DNA of 64,000 nucleotides. Source: Clostridiaceae bacterium AM27-36LB (GTDB lineage Bacteria; Bacillota; Clostridia; Lachnospirales; Lachnospiraceae). The notes under the pieces were generated by a model. That model was not told the origin of the DNA. It did no database searches and saw only the letters and a list, made by a program, of their open reading frames with translations. Within the stretch, counting starts at the first letter, position 1. Each line of letters starts with the position of its first letter. Positions 35,157 through 42,572 of the stretch are shown here, one piece after another. The stretch spans positions 62,001-126,000 of the forward strand of contig QUJQ01000001.1 of assembly GCA_003480725.1 (NCBI GenBank), written 5' to 3'. A program made the position numbers and the translations under genes.

Positions 35157-36647
35157 TTACAAAGCCTGTACAAAACGTAAGAAAGCAGCATGACCTTCTT
35201 CCGTCCATTTGTAGACGCCTGCATCCTCCAGTACCTGAACAAAGACCTTGCCGATCTCCTGTTCCAGGATCTGATCGATGTTTTCTTCCGTGATGGAAGT
35301 ATAGTGCGGCAGGAATTCAGCCACCCATTCTGCATGTTTTGCCAGATCTTCATTCTGGGCAACATCTTTGCCTGTGAGGATATATTCCTTGAGAAGAGCC
35401 ATTTCCTGTTTCAGGCGGGCAGGCAGAACGGCAAGCCCCATAACCTCGATCAGTCCAATGTTTTCTTTCTTGATATGATGAAGCTTCGCATGAGGATGGT
35501 AAACACCCAGTGGATGTTCCTCGGTTGTGATATTGTTGCGAAGTGTCAGATCCAGCTCATAGGTGTCATCGACTTTTCGTGCAATAGGAGTGATCGTGTT
35601 GTGCGGTTCTCCGTCTGTGTATGCATAGATAAAGGCGTCTTCATCGGTATAGTTACGCCATACTTCCAAGATGTGCTCCGCCAGATCGATCAGTCGTTTT
35701 TCATCCTTGTGACGGATACGTAAGACGGACAGCGGCCATTTTACAATACCGGATTCTACATCCTCATAGCCAGGAATCGTCACTGGAATGGCGATCGGTG
35801 CTTTTGCCATAGCGAAGGTGTAGTGTCCTCCCTGAAAATGATCATGACTTAAGATTGATCCGCCTACGATCGGAAGGTCTGCATTGGAACCCAGAAAATA
35901 ATGGGGAAACTGTTTCACAAAATCGAACAGCTTGATAAATGCGGCGCGGTCGATCTTCATAGGGACATGCTGACCGTTGAATACGATACAGTGTTCATTA
36001 TAGTATACGTATGGAGAGTACTGGAAGCCCCATTTGCTGTCGTTGATGGTGATGGGGATAATCCGGTGGTTTTCTCTGGCCGGATGATTGAGCCGTCCGG
36101 CATAGCCTTCATTTTCCATGCAAAGCTGACATTTGGGATAAGCACTTGCTTTTGCATTTCTGGCAGCGGCAATGGCTTTGGGATCCTTCTCCGGCTTGGA
36201 CAGATTGATGGTAATGTCGATCTCTCCATAATCACTGGAGATCTTCCATTTCTGATCTTTACATACCCGGTAACGGCGGATGTAGTCGCTGTCCTGAGAG
36301 AATTTGTAAAAGAAAGCAGTGGCTGCTTCCGGAGATATCTCGTACTGTTTCCAGAAGTCTGCCTGGACCTGAGCAGGGCGTGGGAGCAGACAGTTCATCA
36401 ATCGGGTGTCAAAAAGATCCCGGTAAGCGATGCTGTCAGGGATCAATTCCCGTCTGACTGCTTCATCCAGCAGTTCTTTCAGAATCTCTTCCAGAGAAAG
36501 GGATGGAATCTGTGATGGTTCTTCATAATCATCTTCATGAAAAATGTCCAGAAGAAGGTTGGTTGTGTAGATTTTTTCACAGGCAGGGGTAAGACCGGTT
36601 TCCATACCGTAGTTTACCAGTGCTGCGATTGATTCGGATAATGTCAT
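35157..36647 (-). CDS. galT: UDP-glucose--hexose-1-phosphate uridylyltransferase (type 2 GalT)
   Basis: The 496-residue enzyme belongs to the Firmicutes GalT type 2 family of the Leloir pathway, about 150 residues longer than E. coli GalT. Seen are KCQLCMENEGYAGR, HEHCIVFNGQHVPMKI-like EHCIVFNG, FVKQFPHYFLGSNADLPIVGGSILSHDHFQGGHYTF (active-site region around HDHFQGG) and EDAFIYAYTDGEPHNTITPI. It follows galK on the same strand, separated by a terminator-like hairpin, and starts with aaaggagtaat. Confidence 0.94.
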   Translation of the reverse strand: MTLSESIAALVNYGMETGLTPACEKIYTTNLLLDIFHEDDYEEPSQIPSLSLEEILKELLDEAVRRELIPDSIAYRDLFDTRLMNCLLPRPAQVQADFWKQYEISPEAATAFFYKFSQDSDYIRRYRVCKDQKWKISSDYGEIDITINLSKPEKDPKAIAAARNAKASAYPKCQLCMENEGYAGRLNHPARENHRIIPITINDSKWGFQYSPYVYYNEHCIVFNGQHVPMKIDRAAFIKLFDFVKQFPHYFLGSNADLPIVGGSILSHDHFQGGHYTFAMAKAPIAIPVTIPGYEDVESGIVKWPLSVLRIRHKDEKRLIDLAEHILEVWRNYTDEDAFIYAYTDGEPHNTITPIARKVDDTYELDLTLRNNITTEEHPLGVYHPHAKLHHIKKENIGLIEVMGLAVLPARLKQEMALLKEYILTGKDVAQNEDLAKHAEWVAEFLPHYTSITEENIDQILEQEIGKVFVQVLEDAGVYKWTEEGHAAFLRFVQAL

Positions 36648-36673
36648 AGTAGATTACTCCTTTATACAGTCAT

Positions 36674-36702
36674 GGAAAAGGGCTGTCAGCACGACAGCCC
36701 TC
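36674..36702 (-). terminator. Hairpin between galK and galT, attenuator or terminator
   Basis: Minus strand GGGCTGTC-gtgct-GACAGCCC followed by TTTT, directly after the galK stop. It may lower galT expression relative to galK. Confidence 0.75.
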
Positions 36703-36710
36703 AATAATTA

Positions 36711-37886
36711 TCAGTCAAGAGAGCGTGCACCGTCTCCAATATCCACTACATAAAACTCTGCAGTGTGACCGGTCTTTTCTTTGTAAGCATCGCCAACAGA
36801 TTTGATAAACTGGTCGATGGAATCATTTTTTACAATGCTGACAGTACAGCCGCCAAATCCGCCACCGGTGATACGGGAACCATAGACACCTGGAACTGCC
36901 CATGCAAGCTCAGCCAGAATATCGGTCTCCTTGCAGGAAGTCTCATAATCGTCACGCAGAGATACGTGTGATTCGTTGATCAGTTTTCCGAAAGTTACGA
37001 TGTCATTATTTTTCAGAGCCTCAACTGCGTGGATGGTACGCTGGTTCTCATATACGGCATGCTTTGCACGTTTCCGGCAGACAGGATCTTTGATGGCATC
37101 TTTGTGAGCCTCGAATTCAGCTTCTGTCAGATCGCCAAGTGTCTTGATATCTACAACGGTCTGCAGATCCTTCAGAGCAGTTTCACTTTCTCTCCGGCGG
37201 TCATTGTAAGCGGAAGATACCAGACTGTGTTTTACCTTGCTGTTGGTGATCACGATTCTTGCATCTGGCAGTTTTACCGGTGCATATTCATAGTTCAAGG
37301 TGTTGGTATCCAGGAAGATCGCACAATCCTTTTTACCCATGGCAGAAGCAAACTGATCCATGATTCCGCAGTTCATACCATTGAAGTTGTTTTCAGAATA
37401 CTGACCGATCAGTGCGAGATCGATCATAGAAATGTCAAATCCAAAGGTGTCACGCAGCATCAGTCCGGTCAGCACTTCCAGGGAAGCAGAAGAGGACAGT
37501 CCGCTGCCGGCCGGGATATCACCGTAGATCAGAATGTCAGCACCTGCAGTCAAATGATAGCCCCGCTTTTCAAAGGTCCACATTACTCCCTTTGGATAAT
37601 TGGTCCAGCCGGCTGCTTCGCTTGGAACCAGATCATCGAGAGAGGTGGTGATGATGCCGTTATTTGTAAAGTTCAAAGAATAAAAACGAATCGTGCGGTC
37701 CTCTCGTTTGCGGATCACACCATAGGTTCCGATGGTCAGTGCACAGGGAAATACGTGTCCTCCATTATAATCGGTATGTTCGCCGATCAGGTTGACACGA
37801 CCTGGCGCAAAATAAAGCTTTGGCTCACCGTTATTTCCGAAGAGCTCTGTAAATTTTTCTTTTAATTGTGCAAGTGTAAATTCCAT
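36711..37886 (-). CDS. galK: Galactokinase
   Basis: GalK (391 residues) phosphorylates galactose. GHMP kinase motifs are present: APGRVNLIGEHTDYNGGHVFPCAL (sugar site), IPAGSGLSSSASLEVL (ATP phosphate loop), CGIMDQFASAMGK with the catalytic Asp, and the C-terminal GGGFGGCTVSIV. ATG 37886 has ggggaagg upstream and begins MEFTLAQLKEKF, the usual GalK start; 81 further bases in frame are promoter sequence. Confidence 0.96.
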   Translation of the reverse strand: MEFTLAQLKEKFTELFGNNGEPKLYFAPGRVNLIGEHTDYNGGHVFPCALTIGTYGVIRKREDRTIRFYSLNFTNNGIITTSLDDLVPSEAAGWTNYPKGVMWTFEKRGYHLTAGADILIYGDIPAGSGLSSSASLEVLTGLMLRDTFGFDISMIDLALIGQYSENNFNGMNCGIMDQFASAMGKKDCAIFLDTNTLNYEYAPVKLPDARIVITNSKVKHSLVSSAYNDRRRESETALKDLQTVVDIKTLGDLTEAEFEAHKDAIKDPVCRKRAKHAVYENQRTIHAVEALKNNDIVTFGKLINESHVSLRDDYETSCKETDILAELAWAVPGVYGSRITGGGFGGCTVSIVKNDSIDQFIKSVGDAYKEKTGHTAEFYVVDIGDGARSLD

Positions 37887-37906
37887 AAAACCTTCCCCTT
37901 TCTGAC

Positions 37907-37964
37907 GGATGTCCGTTGACATCCTGTATAATATCAATATAATGAGAATCAGGAGATATTTCAA
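37907..37964. promoter_or_regulatory. Overlapping divergent promoters of galK and the AraC regulator with a perfect operator
   Basis: Plus strand: TTGACA (37916-37921), 16 bases, TATAAT (37938-37943) for the AraC gene. Minus strand: TTGAAA (37964-37959), 17 bases, TATATT (37941-37936) for galK. The -10 boxes overlap. The inverted repeat GGATGTC-CGTT-GACATCC (37907-37924) covers the AraC -35 and the galK leader, an ideal place for one protein to control both. Confidence 0.65.
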
Positions 37965-38004
37965 CAAGTATATTTGTTAAAAAATAAGAGGATATTGAGA
38001 TTTT

Positions 38005-38901
38005 ATGCGGTTACAGATCGATCAGAAGCAAAAAGAAGTAAAAGCACATGGAACATATGGATTTCCGGTGCTGGTCAGTCCGGAGCGTCTGTCCTGGTTT
38101 GATACGGGAGAGTTCCCATGGCACTGGCATCCGGAGATCGAGCTGACATTGATTCTGGAGGGTGAGATCCTTTATCAGGTCAATGACAACAGCTGTCTGT
38201 TAAAGGCAGGAGAGGGCTTGTTCTGTAATACCAATGTTCTGCATGCAGGACGTCATGGAAACGCAGCAGACTGTAGTTATCTGTCAGTCACTTTCCATCC
38301 ACGACTTCTGTATGGGTACAACAATAGTCTGATGCAGAACAGATATATGGAAGGAATACTGAGAGATCCCGAACTGGCATCCATTCATTTTAAACCTGAA
38401 GTTGACTGGCAGAAGAAGGTACTGGAACAGATCCGTAAGATTCAGAGATTATCTGCAGACAAAGCAGAAGCTTCGGAACTGAAGATACAGATTGCATTGA
38501 TGGAGATCTGGCTTCTGATCTATGAACATGTGGAGCCAGGAGCAGAGGAACAGTCAGGATATGACAGGGATACGGAGCGGATCCGGTGTATTATGGTGTA
38601 TATTCAGGAACATTATGCAGAAAAGATCACGCTGGAAGAATTGGCGGAGCAGATCCATCTGTGCCGCAGCGAAAGCTGTCGTCTGTTCAAGCGATATATG
38701 AATGCATCGATTTTTGACTATTTGCTGGATTATCGTGTAGAGAGAAGTCTTCCGCTTCTGCGGGATGACAGGCTGGATGTGACGCAGATCGCAGGAATGA
38801 CTGGATTTTCCAATCCGGCGTATTTTGCAAAAATATTCAGGAGAAAGATGGGATGCACTCCGTTTCAGTATCGGAAAAAGCAAAGAGAAGAGATTTTTTG
38901 A
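38005..38901 (+). CDS. AraC-family transcriptional regulator, probably of the gal genes
   Basis: The 298-residue protein has an N-terminal cupin domain (FPWHWHPEIELTLILEGEILYQVND, LKAGEGLFCNTNVLHAGRH) and two C-terminal HTH motifs (ITLEELAEQIHLCRSESCRLFKRYM; DVTQIAGMTGFSNPAYFAKIFRRKMGCTPFQYRK). It is divergently transcribed from galK with overlapping promoters, so it probably senses galactose or a galactoside and controls galKT. Effector and sign of control are inferred from position only. Confidence 0.88.
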   Translation: MRLQIDQKQKEVKAHGTYGFPVLVSPERLSWFDTGEFPWHWHPEIELTLILEGEILYQVNDNSCLLKAGEGLFCNTNVLHAGRHGNAADCSYLSVTFHPRLLYGYNNSLMQNRYMEGILRDPELASIHFKPEVDWQKKVLEQIRKIQRLSADKAEASELKIQIALMEIWLLIYEHVEPGAEEQSGYDRDTERIRCIMVYIQEHYAEKITLEELAEQIHLCRSESCRLFKRYMNASIFDYLLDYRVERSLPLLRDDRLDVTQIAGMTGFSNPAYFAKIFRRKMGCTPFQYRKKQREEIF

Positions 38902-38905
38902 CAAA

Positions 38906-38946
38906 GAAAAGCTTCCGGGACAGGAAAACTGTATCGGAAGCTTCTT
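38906..38946. terminator. Bidirectional terminator between the AraC gene and the DUF6465 gene
   Basis: Stem AAGCTTCCG / CGGAAGCTT with T-rich tails on both strands. Confidence 0.8.
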
Positions 38947-38967
38947 TCATGCCATATTACAGATAGA

Positions 38968-39351
38968 TTACAGTGTCTTCAGATCTACTTTATTGGTAGC
39001 ATCTCCGGCACCATCTACAGTGTAGTATGCAGCCTGCTCGGTAGCGTTGATATAGATCTTTACATCAGTAGCTTCAGCACCGCTTACTTTCACTGCTTTT
39101 TTAACAGCAGCTTCCACCTCGGCAACAGAAACACTTAAACCATTCAGCTCTACACAGGTAGATACTTTACAAGCCGGTTTTCTGGTAGTTTTTTTAGCAG
39201 TTGTCTTAGCAGCAGCTTTTTCTTCAACTACTTTCTTCTCTTCAGCTTTTACTTCTTTTACTTCTGTAGCTTTCACTTCTGTAGTTTTCGGTTCCGCAGT
39301 TTTTGCAACAGCAGCTTTAGCGGTAGTGACAGCTCTTTTTGGTCTTGCCAT
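38968..39351 (-). CDS. DUF6465-like protein with Lys/Ala/Glu-rich N-terminus
   Basis: The 127-residue protein has a low-complexity basic N-terminal half (repeats such as AKTTAKKTTRKPA) and a C-terminal compact domain CVELNGLSVSVAEVEAAVKKAVKVSGAEATDVKIYINATEQAAYYTVDG. The shape matches DUF6465 proteins of Lachnospiraceae, which I recall by layout. The tail resembles histone-like or ribosome-associated lysine-rich extensions and may bind nucleic acid; unproven. ATG 39351 follows GAGGAGG; the frame extends 30 bases further without support. Confidence 0.7.
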   Translation of the reverse strand: MARPKRAVTTAKAAVAKTAEPKTTEVKATEVKEVKAEEKKVVEEKAAAKTTAKKTTRKPACKVSTCVELNGLSVSVAEVEAAVKKAVKVSGAEATDVKIYINATEQAAYYTVDGAGDATNKVDLKTL

Positions 39352-39464
39352 TTTTTCAATTCCTCCTCGATAAATAAACACGATGCTATGTATCAGTTCA
39401 AGTCTCGATTATTCATGCCGTTTTTTATTATAGGCAGAAAATTCCTATTTGTCAAACAAAATGC

Positions 39465-39493
39465 TTGACACCCATTTTGGGCTATGCTACATT
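39465..39493 (+). promoter_or_regulatory. Strong promoter of rpsB-tsf
   Basis: Perfect TTGACA (39465-39470), 17-base spacer, TACATT (39488-39493). The 130-base untranslated leader before rpsB has complementary segments (for example GTCTGAC/CGCAGAC surroundings) and could hold an S2 autoregulatory structure, which I cannot confirm. Confidence 0.8.
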
Positions 39494-39628
39494 ATATAAG
39501 GCTCTTTTCGCATCAAATAAATATGAGCGAAAAATAATCACGCAGACGGATCCGGAAAGTGGTGCCAGAGATGGTTCTTTCTGGAGTGAAAGTCTGACGG
39601 AAGAAAACAACCAATGGAGGAAGAAAAA

Positions 39629-40360
39629 ATGAGCGTAATTTCAATGAAACAGTTACTGGAAGCCGGCGTACACTTCGGTCATCAGACCAGAAGATGGAAC
39701 CCTAAGATGGCAGAGTACATCTACACCGAGAGAAACGGTATCTACATCATCGACCTGCAGAAATCTGTAGGAAAAGTTGATGAGGCTTACAAAGCAGTTG
39801 CAGATATCGCTGCTGAAGGTGGAAAGATCCTGTTCGTAGGAACCAAGAAGCAGGCACAGGACGCAATCGCTACCGAGGCTGAGCGTTGCGGTATGTTCTA
39901 TGTAAATGAGAGATGGCTGGGTGGTATGCTCACCAACTTCAAGACCATCCAGGGAAGAATTGCAAGACTGAAAGCAATCGAGACCATGCAGGAGGATGGA
40001 ACTTTCGACGTGCTGCCGAAGAAAGAGGTTATCGCACTGAAGAAAGAGATGGAGAAACTGCAGAAGAACCTTGGCGGTATCAAAGAGATGCATGATATCC
40101 CGGATGCAATCTTCGTAGTTGACCCGAAGAAAGAGAAAATCTGTGTACAGGAAGCACATACTCTGGGTATTCCGCTGATCGGTATCTGCGATACCAACTG
40201 TGATCCGGAAGAGCTTGACTATGTGATCCCGGGTAACGACGATGCAATCCGTGCTGTAAAACTGATCGTTTCCAAGATGGCAGACGCTGTGATCGAGGCG
40301 AACCAGGGCGAGGCTGAGGAGTATGCTGAGGACGCTGAGGAGCAGCCGGTAGAGGAGTAA
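39629..40360 (+). CDS. rpsB: 30S ribosomal protein S2
   Basis: S2 (243 residues) of the small subunit: [97 protein letters not shown]. The C-terminus has an acidic tail. ATG 39629 follows ATGGAGGAAG; the earlier ATG at 39614 is the Shine-Dalgarno region itself. Gene order rpsB-tsf is universal. Confidence 0.98.
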   Translation: MSVISMKQLLEAGVHFGHQTRRWNPKMAEYIYTERNGIYIIDLQKSVGKVDEAYKAVADIAAEGGKILFVGTKKQAQDAIATEAERCGMFYVNERWLGGMLTNFKTIQGRIARLKAIETMQEDGTFDVLPKKEVIALKKEMEKLQKNLGGIKEMHDIPDAIFVVDPKKEKICVQEAHTLGIPLIGICDTNCDPEELDYVIPGNDDAIRAVKLIVSKMADAVIEANQGEAEEYAEDAEEQPVEE

Positions 40361-40388
40361 TCACAACACCAAACAGGAGGAATCAATC

Positions 40389-41333
40389 ATGGCTATTACA
40401 GCAGCAATGGTAAAAGAGTTAAGAGAGATGACTGGTGCAGGTATGATGGACTGCAAGAAAGCACTGGCAGCTACCGAAGGTAATATGGAAGCAGCAGTAG
40501 ATTTCCTGCGTGAAAAAGGTCTGGCAACCGCACAGAAAAAAGCAAGCCGTATTGCAGCAGAGGGTATCGTAGCTACCGCTCTGTCTGAGGACGGAAAGAA
40601 AGCAGTTGCAGTAGAAGTAAATGCTGAGACTGACTTCGTAGCAAAGAATGAGAAATTCCGTACTTATGTAGCAGATGTTGCTGCACAGGCACTGAACACT
40701 ACCGCAGCTGATATCGATGCATTCATGGCTGAGCCGTGGGCACTGGATACCACCAAGACTGTAAAAGAGGCTCTTGCAGCACAGATCGCAGTAATCGGTG
40801 AGAACATGAACATTCGTCGTTTCAAACAGGTTGAGGAGCAGAACGGATTCGTATCTTCTTACATCCATGCAGAAGGTAAGATCGGTGTTCTCGTTGACGT
40901 TGAGACCGATGTAGTAAATGATGAGATCAAAGAGATGGCTAAGAACATCGCTATGCAGATCACCGCTATGAAACCGGTATACACCAACGACAGCGAAGTT
41001 GATGAAGAGTACAAAGCTCATGAGCTTGAGATCATCAAATCTCAGATCGAAAATGATCCGAAGATGGCTGGAAAGCCGGAGAAAGTTATCAATGGCGCTA
41101 TCATGGGTCGTCTGAACAAACAGCTCAAAGAGATCTGCCTGCTGGATCAGGTTTATGTAAAAGCAGAAGATGGAAAACAGAGCGTAGCTGCATACGTTGC
41201 ACAGGTTGCAAAAGCTAACAATGCCAAAGTTTCTGTTAAAGGCTTTGTTCGTTTCGAGACCGGTGAAGGTATGGAAAAGAAAAATGAAGATTTCGCTGCT
41301 GAGGTTGCTGCACAGATGGCAGCTGCTAAATAA
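40389..41333 (+). CDS. tsf: Elongation factor Ts
   Basis: EF-Ts (314 residues) regenerates EF-Tu-GTP. The N-terminal UBA-like motif VKELREMTGAGMMDCKKALAAT and the core NAETDFVAKNEKF are intact; two subdomains follow (IRRFKQVEEQNGFVSSYIH; LNKQLKEICLLDQVYVKAEDGKQSV). Aggaggaatc precedes the start; a terminator lies 20 bases downstream. Confidence 0.98.
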   Translation: MAITAAMVKELREMTGAGMMDCKKALAATEGNMEAAVDFLREKGLATAQKKASRIAAEGIVATALSEDGKKAVAVEVNAETDFVAKNEKFRTYVADVAAQALNTTAADIDAFMAEPWALDTTKTVKEALAAQIAVIGENMNIRRFKQVEEQNGFVSSYIHAEGKIGVLVDVETDVVNDEIKEMAKNIAMQITAMKPVYTNDSEVDEEYKAHELEIIKSQIENDPKMAGKPEKVINGAIMGRLNKQLKEICLLDQVYVKAEDGKQSVAAYVAQVAKANNAKVSVKGFVRFETGEGMEKKNEDFAAEVAAQMAAAK

Positions 41334-41353
41334 GCAGAATATAGAAATTATGA

Positions 41354-41393
41354 AGTCCCTTGTCGGCAGCGATGCTGGCAGGGGATTTTTTTA
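41354..41393 (+). terminator. Terminator after tsf
   Basis: Stem AGTCCCTTGTCGGCAGC / GCTGGCAGGGGAT with minor mismatches, followed by TTTTTTT. Confidence 0.88.
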
Positions 41394-41470
41394 TAATCTG
41401 TAATGAGATGGCTGACCAGTTCTTGCATCTCACATGAATTATTCAACGATAAAAAAACCGAGTTAATGGA

Positions 41471-41526
41471 GAGTCAGTCGTGAAGGACTGGCTCTTTTTG
41501 TGTTAGAGTGCCATGGACGCTCTAAC
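41471..41526. terminator. Second terminator-like hairpin plus adjacent inverted repeat
   Basis: GAGTCAGTC-gtgaag-GACTGGCTC then TTTTT at 41471-41499, and a separate inverted repeat GTTAGAG...CTCTAAC centred on CCATGG at 41502-41526. The first could end a transcript on the plus strand; the second has no U-run and its role is unknown. There is no gene between 41334 and 41579. Confidence 0.6.
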
Positions 41527-41578
41527 AGGTGGATATAAGGCTAGTCCTTCATTCGATAGAATTTTCACGCCTATTCGA

Positions 41579-42248
41579 TTACTTATTTAAGAAATACTCA
41601 GCAAGTTTTTCATCAGGTTCCTGTGGATGTGTTGTCAGCAGGTCACAGATCTGCTGAACAAATTCCAAAGAAAGTCCCAGATCATCGGCAATCAGTTCAG
41701 GCGTCTTGTGTTTGGTAAGAAACTGAAAGCGTATGATGGAGATTTGGATTTATAGTCTGTCCTTTATTGAGCCCCTCAGCAAGGCCAGCCTCCCTGCCTT
41801 CATGTTTCCACATAGCTTCCTCTTCTCATCATTGCATAAACTTCACTCCAATCTCTTCACTGGCTTTTACTTGCCTGACATGGTTATGGATTTTGATGAG
41901 ATTTCTATTGGTATCGGGGATAGCCACATTCAAAGTAGATTGCTCCATATATTCCAGAAATTGAATTAATTCTTCGGATACTTCATTACGGTTGGTTCCG
42001 CGGGTATTGAGGAAAATTCTGGTTGCGCCATCTTCCAAAACAAGAGACGGATTCTCGTCGCAGCGTGCATGAAATGTATAGCAGTATCTGCCTTCGCCAA
42101 AGAGATCAAAAGGCGTGATTATGATATTAAACGTATCAATTAGCAACCCGCGGACAAGATTTTGGGCAGCCACGCTCACTTCGCCGTGTATGCTGCCCAA
42201 TGCTTCATTTAGTGTCTTCAATAGATTACTCATTTGTTGTATCTGCAT
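41579..42248 (-). pseudogene. Decayed Rpn/PD-(D/E)XK transposase-like gene
   Basis: The minus frame 42248-41829 encodes a typical mid-part of the family (IFLNTRGTNRNEVSEELIQFLEYME, RQVKASEEIGVKFMQ) but ends in two consecutive TGA codons. The same frame resumes with EEEAMWKHEGREAGLAEGLNKGQ, then a frameshift leads into LTKHKTPELIADDLGLSLEFVQQICDL, the C-terminal region, stopping at 41579. The N-terminal nuclease core is missing upstream of 42248. It is a relic from a different subfamily than the intact gene at 2501-3502. Confidence 0.85.
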
Positions 42249-42572
42249 TAGCTTTGCGTTGCAAGAAATTTATAAAATTTTACAACTGGAACATGCAAAG
42301 AATCCTGCAAAGATTAAAAATAAAATGGATAGTTGCTTTCGACGGACTGAATATCTGGATATAGAACAATGATACATACAGATTAGGCTCAGAATAGTAT
42401 GTCTTGGAATAAAAATCAAGAAATATTTAGAGGTGCGTTACCTGGGACTCCCGGAAATATTCCGGGGAGGGGTACACAATCTGACAAACTCTGCGTTTTT
42501 CATGTGCTATGCTTAAGAAACTTACAGAAGAGAAGGAGAATAGAACATGGAGAATAGATAGGAGAATGCGGA
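42249..42572. other. Non-coding gap before the pilus operon
   Basis: AT-rich remnant sequence after the pseudogene, then a GC-rich hairpin CTCCCGGAA-ATA-TTCCGGGGAG near 42449-42471 and an extended -10 candidate TGcTATGCT at 42505-42513 without a good -35. I see no gene. The start of the first pilus gene follows AGGAG. Confidence 0.55.
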
